A stretch of DNA of 59,451 nt, from NCBI GenBank assembly GCA_002686085.1, contig NZAC01000059.1, positions 1 to 59,451 on the forward strand, read 5' to 3'. Positions 27,345 through 35,508 of this stretch are shown here, piece after piece. Both the position numbers and the translations under genes were made by a program. The notes below the pieces were generated by a model. That model did no database searches. It was not told the DNA's origin and saw nothing but the letters and a program-made list of their open reading frames with translations. The number at the start of each line of letters is the position of its first letter. The stretch's first letter is position 1. The stretch comes from Roseibacillus sp. GTDB lineage: Bacteria; Verrucomicrobiota; Verrucomicrobiia; Verrucomicrobiales; Akkermansiaceae.

Positions 27345-28439
27345 GTGCCCCAAGTCACAGTCAACCTCCCCAGACGGTCCTACGACATTATCGTTGAAGT
27401 GGACTGCATTACCAAAGCAGGCTCTCTAATCAAGGAAGCTGGGCTCACTGGTAGAGCAGCGCTTATCAGCGATGAGAATGTCGCCCACCATTACAGCGAG
27501 GAAGTCCGCGCATCCCTCGAGGCAGTAGGCTTTGAAGTTTCTTGCCACCTCATTCCTGCAGGGGAGTCCTCCAAATCCATGGAGCAGGCCCAATCGCTCT
27601 GCCGCTCTCTCATCGAGCACCGCCATGATCGCGGCAGCTTCGTGGTCGCTCTCGGAGGGGGTGTCGTCGGGGATCTCGCTGGTTTCGTGGCGGCCATCTT
27701 TTATCGCGGGATTCCCTTCGTGCAGATTCCGACCACCATCGTGGCACAGGTTGACAGTTCAGTTGGCGGCAAAACGGGCGTAAACGTCCCGGAGGGGAAA
27801 AATCTCCTTGGAGCCTTTCAGCAGCCTCGTCTCGTCCTCGCTGACCCTGGCGTCCTGCGCACTCTCCCCCACGACGTATTTTGCGAGGGATTCGCTGAGG
27901 TCATCAAACACGCTGCCATTCGGGATGCGTCCATGCTCTCGGAACTCGAAACAATGGACCCTCAGAATCAGGAAGTTTCACCCGAACTTATCGCTGCCAA
28001 CGTGGCCATTAAAGCGCGCATCGTTGAGGAAGACGAAAAAGAGACCTCGGGCGCTCGTGCCCTTCTCAATTTCGGACATACCATCGGGCATGCCATTGAA
28101 GCCACCGCTGAATATGGCACCCTCCTGCACGGCGAGGCGATCTCGCTGGGAGTACGAGCGGCCCTTTACCTTTCTGAGCGGAAAGCAGGCTTATCTCAGG
28201 AAGAAACAAACCGCCTGCTCACCATCCATCGGAGGTGGCATTTACCCCTCCAGATGGAGCTGGATATCAGTACTGAGTCGATCATGACCGCCCTCACTCG
28301 CGACAAGAAGTTTACATCCGGTCAAATCCGTTTTGTCCTGCTGAAGGCACTGGGTGAGGCATTTCTCTCCACCGAGGTAACATCGACCGATCTCGGAGAG
28401 GCAATTGAGCACCTCCGACTCCCTCCAGCACTCGCCTAG
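27345..28439 (+). CDS. aroB: 3-dehydroquinate synthase
   Basis: A 364-residue protein of normal size starting at GTG 27345. It converts DAHP to 3-dehydroquinate, the second shikimate step. Family signs are the NAD-binding ALGGGVVGDLAGFVA, QIPTTIVAQVDSSVGGKTGVN, a glutamate-rich CEGFAEVIKHA segment and LNFGHTIGHAIE with zinc-ligand histidines. The stop TAG at 28437-28439 overlaps the opposite-strand stop of the symporter gene in a shared CTAG. Confidence 0.96.
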   Translation: MPQVTVNLPRRSYDIIVEVDCITKAGSLIKEAGLTGRAALISDENVAHHYSEEVRASLEAVGFEVSCHLIPAGESSKSMEQAQSLCRSLIEHRHDRGSFVVALGGGVVGDLAGFVAAIFYRGIPFVQIPTTIVAQVDSSVGGKTGVNVPEGKNLLGAFQQPRLVLADPGVLRTLPHDVFCEGFAEVIKHAAIRDASMLSELETMDPQNQEVSPELIAANVAIKARIVEEDEKETSGARALLNFGHTIGHAIEATAEYGTLLHGEAISLGVRAALYLSERKAGLSQEETNRLLTIHRRWHLPLQMELDISTESIMTALTRDKKFTSGQIRFVLLKALGEAFLSTEVTSTDLGEAIEHLRLPPALA

Positions 28440-30253
28440 GAGTCTCCACTCTCCAGAGCCTCTCTCGGATATCTGACTCGATCGACCATATCCTGCACTT
28501 CGGCCGGCGGTGCCTTACTGACGAGCGAAACACCACAGGCAATCACAAAGTTAATCAGCATGCCGATCGTTCCAATTCCCTCAGGGGAAATACCGAACAA
28601 CCAATGATCGGAATTATTGACGGCAGGATTCACGAATTTGAAATAGATAATGTAGGAGGAAGTGAACACGATGCCCACTATCATTCCCGAGATCACCCCA
28701 TAAAGATTAGCCCTTTTCCAGAAGATCCCCAGAATGATGGCTGGGAAGAAAGAAGATGCGGCAAGCCCAAAGGCAAAAGCCACAACCTGAGCCACAAAGC
28801 CCGGAGGATTGATGCCAAACCAGCCTGCAACAATCACAGCGCCCCCCGCCGCAATTCTGGCTGTCCACAATTCAGCCTTTTCACTGATTCTGGGATTAAT
28901 GGTGCGCTTTACAAGATCGTGAGCCACTGAGGTCGAAATCACGAGCAGCAGGCCCGCTGCGGTAGAAAGAGCTGCTGCAAGTCCCCCCGCCGCAACGAGG
29001 GCAATCACCCAGTTGGGAAGGCCCGCGATCTCTGGATTGGCGAGGACCATGATGTCTCTATCAACATAGAGCTCATTCGCTCCATCCGTCTTCTCATTAT
29101 CGAGAAGCCTCTCCCCATGCTTACCAAGTAGCGACCCACCCTTGTCGTCCTTTCTGAAGCTGGGCTTACCAATAAACGCCGGACCGCTGGTATATTGGAT
29201 CTTCCCATCTCCGTTCTTATCCACCCATGCAATCAAGTCAGACTTCTCCCAGTTCTTAAACCACCCACCATCCGACTTAGCAGCAGGAAGGGCAGCGTAT
29301 TCCTTGTTAGGAATAGTCTCCAGAAGGTTAGTGCGAGCGAAGACACCCACCGCTGGTGCAACCGTATAGAGGATCGCGATGAACAACAGAGCCCAGAACG
29401 CAGAAATGCGCGCATCTTTTACCCGCTTCACGGTGTAAAAACGGACAATGACGTGAGGTAAGCCAGCAGTTCCTACCATCAGGGCAGCCGTGATGAAAAA
29501 GACATCGATTGTGGACTTCTGGCCATCAGTGTATGCTTGAAATCCGAGATCCGCTGAAAGACCATTCAGCTTATCTAACAGGCTGACAGATCCCGGGACA
29601 CCATTTTCGAGGACATTCGAACCAAGTCCAAGTTGGGGAACAGGATTCCCCGTAAGCATGATTGAAATAAAGATTGCAGGCACCAGATAGGCAAAGATCA
29701 GAACGCAATACTGTGCCACCTGCGTGTAGGTGATCCCCTTCATTCCTCCCAGAACGGCATAGATCAGCACGATCACCATACCAACAATCACCCCCGTATT
29801 AACCTCGACCTCCAGGAATCTTGAAAACACCACGCCGACTCCTCGCATCTGTCCCGCCACATAGGTGAACGAGACGAACACCGCGCACAGAACTGCCACT
29901 ACTCGTGCCGTATTTGAGTAATAGCGGTCTCCGATGAAATCAGGAACCGTGAATTTCCCGAAGCGCCGGAGGTAGGGCGCAAGAAGAAGAGCTAGCAACA
30001 CATAACCACCGGTCCATCCCATCAAATACATGGCACCATCACGCCCCATGAAGGAAATAAGGCCGGCCATTGAGATAAAGGAGGCAGCGCTCATCCAGTC
30101 GGCGGCGGTGGCCATCCCATTCGCGAGACTGGGAACACCCTTGCCTGCCACGTAGAACTCACCGGTCGAGGTTGCCCGAGAGCGAATCGCAATGCCGATG
30201 TATAGGGCGAACGAAAGCCCAACGATCAGAAAGGTCCAAGTTTTTACATCCAT
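28436..30253 (-). CDS. Sodium:solute symporter large subunit (VC2705/ActP-like)
   Basis: A 605-residue SSS-family transporter with about 13 membrane helices. It resembles the ActP/VC_2705 subfamily: EFYVAGKGVPSLANGMATAADWMSAASF opens the core and GGMKGITYTQVAQY is typical. It likely carries a small organic acid such as acetate with Na+. An insert between helices near residues 325-395 contains DKNGDGKIQY (345-354), an EF-hand-like loop. The small subunit gene lies 9 bases upstream on the same strand, the expected two-gene arrangement. The substrate cannot be named from the sequence. Confidence 0.9.
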   Translation of the reverse strand: MDVKTWTFLIVGLSFALYIGIAIRSRATSTGEFYVAGKGVPSLANGMATAADWMSAASFISMAGLISFMGRDGAMYLMGWTGGYVLLALLLAPYLRRFGKFTVPDFIGDRYYSNTARVVAVLCAVFVSFTYVAGQMRGVGVVFSRFLEVEVNTGVIVGMVIVLIYAVLGGMKGITYTQVAQYCVLIFAYLVPAIFISIMLTGNPVPQLGLGSNVLENGVPGSVSLLDKLNGLSADLGFQAYTDGQKSTIDVFFITAALMVGTAGLPHVIVRFYTVKRVKDARISAFWALLFIAILYTVAPAVGVFARTNLLETIPNKEYAALPAAKSDGGWFKNWEKSDLIAWVDKNGDGKIQYTSGPAFIGKPSFRKDDKGGSLLGKHGERLLDNEKTDGANELYVDRDIMVLANPEIAGLPNWVIALVAAGGLAAALSTAAGLLLVISTSVAHDLVKRTINPRISEKAELWTARIAAGGAVIVAGWFGINPPGFVAQVVAFAFGLAASSFFPAIILGIFWKRANLYGVISGMIVGIVFTSSYIIYFKFVNPAVNNSDHWLFGISPEGIGTIGMLINFVIACGVSLVSKAPPAEVQDMVDRVRYPREALESGDS

Positions 30254-30262
30254 GGGTCCAGA

Positions 30263-30535
30263 CTACTGAAATTTATCTCCGAGGAGCTCCTTGTCTAACT
30301 TGTTCATTACAAGAACATAGACAGCTATTAGCACCACGAAAACATAGATGCTGCCCTGCTGGGCAAACCAAAACCCCAGCGGCACCCCTCCAAGTTTAAA
30401 TTTGTCCAACTGGTCCACGAACAGAATCCCGCAACCGTAGGACACCAGGAACCAAACGAAGAGGAGCCCTCCCAGCCAGGATAAGTTCTTTCGCCAATAC
30501 CGGGCCCGGGCGGCGGCGGAGGGGGTCTCGCTCAT
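30263..30535 (-). CDS. Symporter small subunit (DUF4212)
   Basis: A 90-residue protein. I chose ATG 30535 (MSETPSAAARARYWRKNLSW) because DUF4212 proteins begin this way; an upstream in-frame start would add 50 unlike residues. Two membrane helices follow (LGGLLFVWFLVSYGCGILF and GSIYVFVVLIAVYVLVM), with FWFAQQGS between them and a NKLDKELLG tail, the family pattern. It pairs with the SSS transporter immediately downstream. Confidence 0.9.
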   Translation of the reverse strand: MSETPSAAARARYWRKNLSWLGGLLFVWFLVSYGCGILFVDQLDKFKLGGVPLGFWFAQQGSIYVFVVLIAVYVLVMNKLDKELLGDKFQ

Positions 30536-30657
30536 AGCGGCGGGGTCTAACAATGCAACGACGCCGAGGGAAGAATTTTTCCAGAATACCGATGTGAGTA
30601 AGTCTCCCAAAGAGTAGTGTTTATGACTTTTCAGAGGGGCAGAGGAATGACACCTTA

Positions 30658-32832
30658 ATGGAGCATCCGATGGCCTCCTCTCCAAGTTTCTTAGGTTTTG
30701 ATACCCTCCCCGCCCACGGAGCCCTCCTCGTTCCTGGACGACTCCGCCATGAAGACCTTCTGGCGCTGGCTACCGAGCTAGCACCCCGGAACCTGATCTG
30801 GTTGGTCGAGGAAGCCGCCTTAGTGGATCCTGCTACCCAGGAATACCTCAACCGTGAGGATATCCGGGCTGTGACCTTTTCCCAAGCCGACCCCGATCCC
30901 ACAGCTATCGGGAAAGCCCTCACAGATAAAATAAAGGACAACTCCTTGATGATTTTCATCCCCGGAGATGCGGTAGCTCGACGGGGCACGGCATGCCACA
31001 TTCCCCCGGATCTGAACGCATTTCTCTGTGAACTTAAGCTACCCACCATTCCCATTTCCGTCTCTCTTCCCTCCGAGCTCAAGCTTGCCACGGAGTCCGG
31101 ATCCCGCCTCCCTTCCACGATTTTTGCCCTCGGTGACATGATCCCGGCAAGCGAGGTCACCCTGCCTGCTTATCAGGAAAACCTACTTCGCGCCTCCGAA
31201 ATCAGCTTCAGCTCCCGAACCTTTCTGCGAGAATCTCTCAGCAAACACCTCCTCGTCGGACTAAAGAAACACAGTAACATTTCCGTTCACGACGGCACCG
31301 ATGACAGCTCGCTCTCCTATGGCAAACTACTCGCTGCCGCTATTGCCCTCTCAAAAGAGATTCGGAGAAGCACCGACAAAAAAAGGGTGGGAATCATACT
31401 TCCCCCGGGCAAAGGAGGCTTGCTCGCAAATATCGCCGTTCTCTTTGCAAACAAGATTCCCGTTAACCTGAATTTCACTGCGTCGCAGGAAGCCGTAGAA
31501 TCAGCAATAAGACAGGCTGATCTCGATAAATTCATTACCGCTGATCCCTTCGTCCGCAAGGTCCCAACCTTTCCTTGGCCGCCCACCCGGGACCTTCTCC
31601 TGGTAGAGCGTATTCTTCCCGGGATCAAATCGGCGATTACCCGATGGTTCCTTTTTTCCAAGCTCCTTCCGACATGGGCTCTCTCCTTTCTGCTGAAGCT
31701 GCACAAATCTGGACGAGGAGACGATGAGGCCATACTTCTCTTTACCTCCGGATCCTCAGGCGAACCGAAAGGCGTCCCCCTCACTCACCGCAATGTGCTC
31801 GCGAATGTGTGCCAGTTTGGCACGCGGTTATCGCTCCCTAAAAATTCGGGAATCCTTGGCTGCTTGCCGCTCTTTCATTCCTTTGGCTGCACAGTCACTC
31901 TTTGGTATCCAATCATCGAGGGCACCAAGCTAGTAACTTACCCCAGCCCTCTTGAAACCAAGCGCCTCGCTGAGTTGATTCATGAACACCAGCTCAATCT
32001 TCTCTTGGCCACGCCTACTTTCCTCCGTGGATATATGCGCCGGGTTGACCCAGAGTTGCTCTCATCGCTCGACTACGTCGTTACCGGGGCAGAGAAGCTG
32101 CCCTCGAACCTTGCCCAGTCCTTCGAAAAGAAATTTGGGAAACTTCCCTTCGAGGGATACGGCCTCACTGAAACCTCACCCGCGACCAACGTCAATCTAC
32201 CTGATCTCGAGACGTCAACGGAGAATCTTCCGGTAATATCCTGTAGTAAGCTTGGCTCAGTGGGCCCTTTCCTTCCTGGTATGGCTGTCAAAATCACGGA
32301 TGCGTCCACCGAGGAACCATGCACAGTTGACCAGAGCGGAATCATTTGGCTTCGGGGTGCCAACGTCTTCCCCGGATACCTGGATCGAGAGGATCTCACC
32401 GAAGAGGTCATGATTGACGGCTGGTTCAAGACGGGCGACGTCGGAAGAATGGACGAAAACGGGTTCCTCTACATCGAGGGACGGATGTCGCGATTCTCTA
32501 AAATTGCGGGAGAAATGGTCCCCCATGAAGTCATCGAGGGGCATCTTAATAGGATTCTCAATTTGGACGGTGAAGAGGAGCGGAAGATCACAGTAGTCGG
32601 AATACCCGACGAGCAGAAAGGCGAAGTCATCGGTCTCCTCTCAACAATTTCAGGTGACACCCTTCAGCAGGAGCTCGTCGACATCCGTCATCAACTTATG
32701 GACGAAGGCATCCCCTCGCTCTGGTGCCCGAAGGCCATCATCCCGGTGAGTGAGATCCCCCTTCTCGCATCTGGCAAACTCGACTTGAAGGCCTGCAACA
32801 CCTTGGCGCAGGAGAGCGCACCCGGGGGCTAA
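30658..32832 (+). CDS. AMP-binding acyl-CoA/acyl-ACP synthetase with a decayed N-terminal acyltransferase domain
   Basis: A 724-residue protein. The C-terminal 500 residues are an ANL-type adenylate-forming enzyme: LLFTSGSSGEPKGVPLTHRN (P-loop-like motif, TSGSSG from 363), GYGLTETSPATN, GWFKTGDVGRMDENG and a final LASGKLDLKA with the catalytic lysine. It should activate a fatty acid for loading onto CoA or ACP. The first 200 residues align by eye with the PlsC domain of Aas, but the HxxxxD motif is changed (His to Arg28, Asp33 kept) and EGxR is replaced by GDA (103-105), so acyltransfer is probably lost. It has 2 bases to the next gene. Confidence 0.85.
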   Translation: MEHPMASSPSFLGFDTLPAHGALLVPGRLRHEDLLALATELAPRNLIWLVEEAALVDPATQEYLNREDIRAVTFSQADPDPTAIGKALTDKIKDNSLMIFIPGDAVARRGTACHIPPDLNAFLCELKLPTIPISVSLPSELKLATESGSRLPSTIFALGDMIPASEVTLPAYQENLLRASEISFSSRTFLRESLSKHLLVGLKKHSNISVHDGTDDSSLSYGKLLAAAIALSKEIRRSTDKKRVGIILPPGKGGLLANIAVLFANKIPVNLNFTASQEAVESAIRQADLDKFITADPFVRKVPTFPWPPTRDLLLVERILPGIKSAITRWFLFSKLLPTWALSFLLKLHKSGRGDDEAILLFTSGSSGEPKGVPLTHRNVLANVCQFGTRLSLPKNSGILGCLPLFHSFGCTVTLWYPIIEGTKLVTYPSPLETKRLAELIHEHQLNLLLATPTFLRGYMRRVDPELLSSLDYVVTGAEKLPSNLAQSFEKKFGKLPFEGYGLTETSPATNVNLPDLETSTENLPVISCSKLGSVGPFLPGMAVKITDASTEEPCTVDQSGIIWLRGANVFPGYLDREDLTEEVMIDGWFKTGDVGRMDENGFLYIEGRMSRFSKIAGEMVPHEVIEGHLNRILNLDGEEERKITVVGIPDEQKGEVIGLLSTISGDTLQQELVDIRHQLMDEGIPSLWCPKAIIPVSEIPLLASGKLDLKACNTLAQESAPGG

Positions 32833-32834
32833 AA

Positions 32835-33872
32835 ATGGGTACATGCGAGCGTGCCCGACCTTTTTGGCTCCGCCCTCATTTCATGGAGGCAGAGAACCTT
32901 CTGCGCTTCGACCGCTTCATGGAGCTGTGTCTTTATGACGTAGAGCATGGGTATTATGCGAAAAATATAACTTCGGTCGGCAGCAGTGGAGACTTTTCCA
33001 CGACCCCCAGCCTTTCACCAGTCCTCGCTATCGCTCTCTCCAAAGCCATCATGGCTTCCGGCCTGCGTGACGTTATCGAAATTGGGCCTGGCGCTGGAGA
33101 TCTCGCCACTCAACTTCTGCTCCAGCTAAAGCCATCCGCCCTCTCCTTCCGCAAGCGAATCCGGTATCACCTTGTGGAGCGCTCTGCCCCTCTGCGAGCT
33201 CTGCTGAAACAACGACTCAGTCGTTCGGTGAAATTCCACCCTGACATGCAGTCTGCCCTCAAGGCCACGGGTGGAACCGGCTTTATTCTATCCAACGAAC
33301 TTGTCGATGCGTTTCCCGTTCGGGTGTTTCAGGGAGCTCATGGAGCAATCCGTGAGCTTTACCTCTCCTTAAAAGAGGGCAGCCCTGTCGAAGAGTGGAT
33401 GCCCTCCAGCGAACTCCCTGACTCAACACAATTCAACCTCTCTCGAGACCCTGAACAACGCCTGGAGATCCATCACAGTTACCGCACCTGGATCAACCAC
33501 TGGCTCCCATCCTTAAGAAGCGGAAGGGTGGTCACCATCGATTACGGTGGCCGGGGAACAGAGATATACCACCGGAAGCCTCAAGGAACACTCCGGGCCT
33601 ATTACCACCATCAATGCCTCACCGGTTCAGACATCTACAAACTGTGCGGGAGACAGGACCTAACAGCGGACGTCAATTTTGAGGACCTGATGTATTGGGG
33701 AGAGCAATCCGGTCTTTCCACAACAAGATTCATAACCCAGCACGATTACTGTCATCCTCACCTCGACCGCACAACGGATACACAAGCGACCCAGTTCCTC
33801 ACCGACCCCGTGGGGGCCGGAAGTGCCTTCAAGATACTTGAGCAGGAGCGCCCAAACTCGGCTCTGTTATGA
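32835..33872 (+). CDS. MidA/NDUFAF7-like SAM-dependent methyltransferase (COG1565)
   Basis: A 345-residue protein. The ATG at 32835 follows the previous stop by 2 bases; an in-frame ATG at 32883 is also possible, as family similarity begins at LRFDRFMELCLYDVEHGYY. Family signs are GDFSTTPSLSPVLAIAL, a glycine-rich SAM site IEIGPGAGDLATQLL and FILSNELVDAFPVRVF. Mitochondrial homologues methylate an arginine of a complex I subunit; the bacterial target is unknown. It is probably co-expressed with the synthetase upstream. Confidence 0.85.
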   Translation: MGTCERARPFWLRPHFMEAENLLRFDRFMELCLYDVEHGYYAKNITSVGSSGDFSTTPSLSPVLAIALSKAIMASGLRDVIEIGPGAGDLATQLLLQLKPSALSFRKRIRYHLVERSAPLRALLKQRLSRSVKFHPDMQSALKATGGTGFILSNELVDAFPVRVFQGAHGAIRELYLSLKEGSPVEEWMPSSELPDSTQFNLSRDPEQRLEIHHSYRTWINHWLPSLRSGRVVTIDYGGRGTEIYHRKPQGTLRAYYHHQCLTGSDIYKLCGRQDLTADVNFEDLMYWGEQSGLSTTRFITQHDYCHPHLDRTTDTQATQFLTDPVGAGSAFKILEQERPNSALL

Positions 33873-33899
33873 TATGGGAATTGAGTATACATTAGTCTC

Positions 33900-34625
33900 G
33901 TGACCCGCCCTCTTCTCGTCAGCCTAGTCCTGTCTCTACCAGTATCAGGCTTTGAGATCGCAAGCGATTGCCTCCAAGTAATTGTGGGAACCACAGAAAC
34001 ATGGCAGAGTTCACACGTCACCTTGTCAGTATACGAGAGGACCTCCGGTCAGTCATGGCAACAAACAAACGGACCGTGGAAAGGCCGTTGTGGAAAGAAG
34101 GGCCTTGCCTGGGGGCTTGGTCTCCACCCCAAGCCCAGCTCTTCGTTGATTAAAGCCGAAGGTGACTGGCGCTCTCCCGCCGGAGTCTTCAGCCTTGGCG
34201 GGGTCTGGGGATATGAGGCGTCCGTGAAAAGGAGACCCGGGATGAAATACCGCCAAATCACCTCTCGCGACCTCTGGGTTGAGGACCCTACCTCGCCACA
34301 TTACAACAGGCACCTTGTTCTCAATCGCGAACCTCTGGAGCCTTGGGAAAAGAAGGCCCAGATGCGCCAAAATGACTACCCGCATTCACTGAAGCTCTTT
34401 ATCGCGCACAATACCGAACCCAAGCCCGTCCCCAGAGCAGGCTCCTCCATCTTCTTTCATATCTGGCGCAGCAGTGGCACACGCCCTACCGCAGGCTGCA
34501 CTACCCTCAGGGAAATTAACCTCCGCTCTCTCATCGCGGGATTAGACCCCCAAAAAAAACCTGTCTACGTCCTTCTCCCCTTACAGGATTACCGCCGGCT
34601 CAAATCGGCGTGGGACCTTCCCTGA
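33900..34625 (+). CDS. L,D-transpeptidase (YkuD-like) secreted protein
   Basis: A 241-residue protein with GTG start and a short signal peptide (LLVSLVLSLPVSG). The catalytic module is KAEGDWRSPAGVFSLG and IFFHIWRSSG...TAGCTTL, with His187 and Cys200 matching the H...S.GC motif of YkuD/ErfK enzymes. It may make 3-3 cross-links in peptidoglycan or attach proteins to it. Extra residues between 105 and 165 form a helix-rich insert. It follows the methyltransferase gene by 27 bases. Confidence 0.85.
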   Translation: MTRPLLVSLVLSLPVSGFEIASDCLQVIVGTTETWQSSHVTLSVYERTSGQSWQQTNGPWKGRCGKKGLAWGLGLHPKPSSSLIKAEGDWRSPAGVFSLGGVWGYEASVKRRPGMKYRQITSRDLWVEDPTSPHYNRHLVLNREPLEPWEKKAQMRQNDYPHSLKLFIAHNTEPKPVPRAGSSIFFHIWRSSGTRPTAGCTTLREINLRSLIAGLDPQKKPVYVLLPLQDYRRLKSAWDLP

Positions 34626-34747
34626 TATCGCTGGGAAACAGGGTGCCACAGCGATTAACTCCTTGACCGGAACGCCAGCCGCTACTATCTGGAGCGCCCG
34701 CTTGTCCCTCCCCCAGGGCTCGGATCTCCACTACCATCTAGACTGAC

Positions 34748-35233
34748 ATGGCAACTACCGAAGTCATCCTCCGCGAGAAAATAACCGGCCTGGGAGCCGA
34801 GGCTGATGTCGTGAAAGTCAAAGCCGGCTTTGCTCGAAACTTCCTCATTCCTCAGGGAAAGGCTCTTGAAGCCACCAAGGGAAATCTTCGGACTCTGGAA
34901 TCTCTGCACGCCAAGCGAGCACAGAGAGAGACAGAAGAATTAGCCGAAGCTCAGGAATTAGCCGGAAAGATCAGCCGTGTTAAGCCGAAGTTTACTCTCG
35001 AGACCGGACAGGGAGGAAAAGCGTTCGGATCGATTACCTCCATGGACATTCAAAAAGAACTGGAGTCCAAGGGAATCGTCATTGACCGCACCGCAATCAA
35101 GTTGAGTAAGCCTCTCAAGCGATCGGGTAAAAGCGATGTTGAGATAAAGATTCATTCCGAGGTCACTACCACTTTGACCGTCACGGTCGAGACCGAGGAA
35201 GGAGCCTCCGGAAGCGGGGAATCTGACAGCTAG
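34748..35233 (+). CDS. rplI: 50S ribosomal protein L9
   Basis: A 161-residue protein, slightly longer than the usual ~150. The N-terminal domain EVILREKITGLGAEADVVKVKAGFARNFLIPQGKA is the L9 signature; a long helix (LHAKRAQRETEELAEAQ) leads to the C-terminal domain with GKAFGSITSMDI. The tail is extended by a serine- and glutamate-rich stretch. rplI-dnaB adjacency is common in bacteria, but the usual rpsF, ssb and rpsR are not next to it here. Confidence 0.97.
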   Translation: MATTEVILREKITGLGAEADVVKVKAGFARNFLIPQGKALEATKGNLRTLESLHAKRAQRETEELAEAQELAGKISRVKPKFTLETGQGGKAFGSITSMDIQKELESKGIVIDRTAIKLSKPLKRSGKSDVEIKIHSEVTTTLTVTVETEEGASGSGESDS

Positions 35234-35307
35234 AGCGGAAGGAGAGTGCCCCAGCCGAAACTGCTCTACCGTTAGTGGCTATAGCGGCTTCGAGCGAGCT
35301 GCAGCTC

Positions 35308-35323
35308 AGGGGTATGCACCCCT
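35308..35323. other. Hairpin in the rplI-dnaB gap
   Basis: AGGGGT (35308-35313) and ACCCCT (35318-35323) form a 6-bp stem with an ATGC loop, about 75 bases after the rplI stop. No T-run follows. It may stabilise the rplI end or act as a weak terminator. Confidence 0.35.
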
Positions 35324-35490
35324 AACAATTCGACAAGTTCTTCGCCGGGTTCTTCACACTCGCCCACATCTCTCTGGGAAGAAAAGGCCCTGCTACAAGG
35401 GATCCTCCCCGCCTCCCTCTGTGTGGTTCACATTAACTAGGACCCCTTAATCAAATCTTACCTTCAGTTAGATTCGCGGCCGCCGTCTTT

Positions 35491-35506
35491 TGGTAGTTTT
35501 CTACCA
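35491..35506. promoter_or_regulatory. Hairpin directly before the dnaB start codon
   Basis: TGGTAG (35491-35496) and CTACCA (35501-35506) form a 6-bp stem with a TTTT loop that ends two bases before ATG 35509. It occupies the position where a Shine-Dalgarno site would be, and none is visible. It may limit dnaB translation. Confidence 0.4.
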
Positions 35507-35508
35507 CC

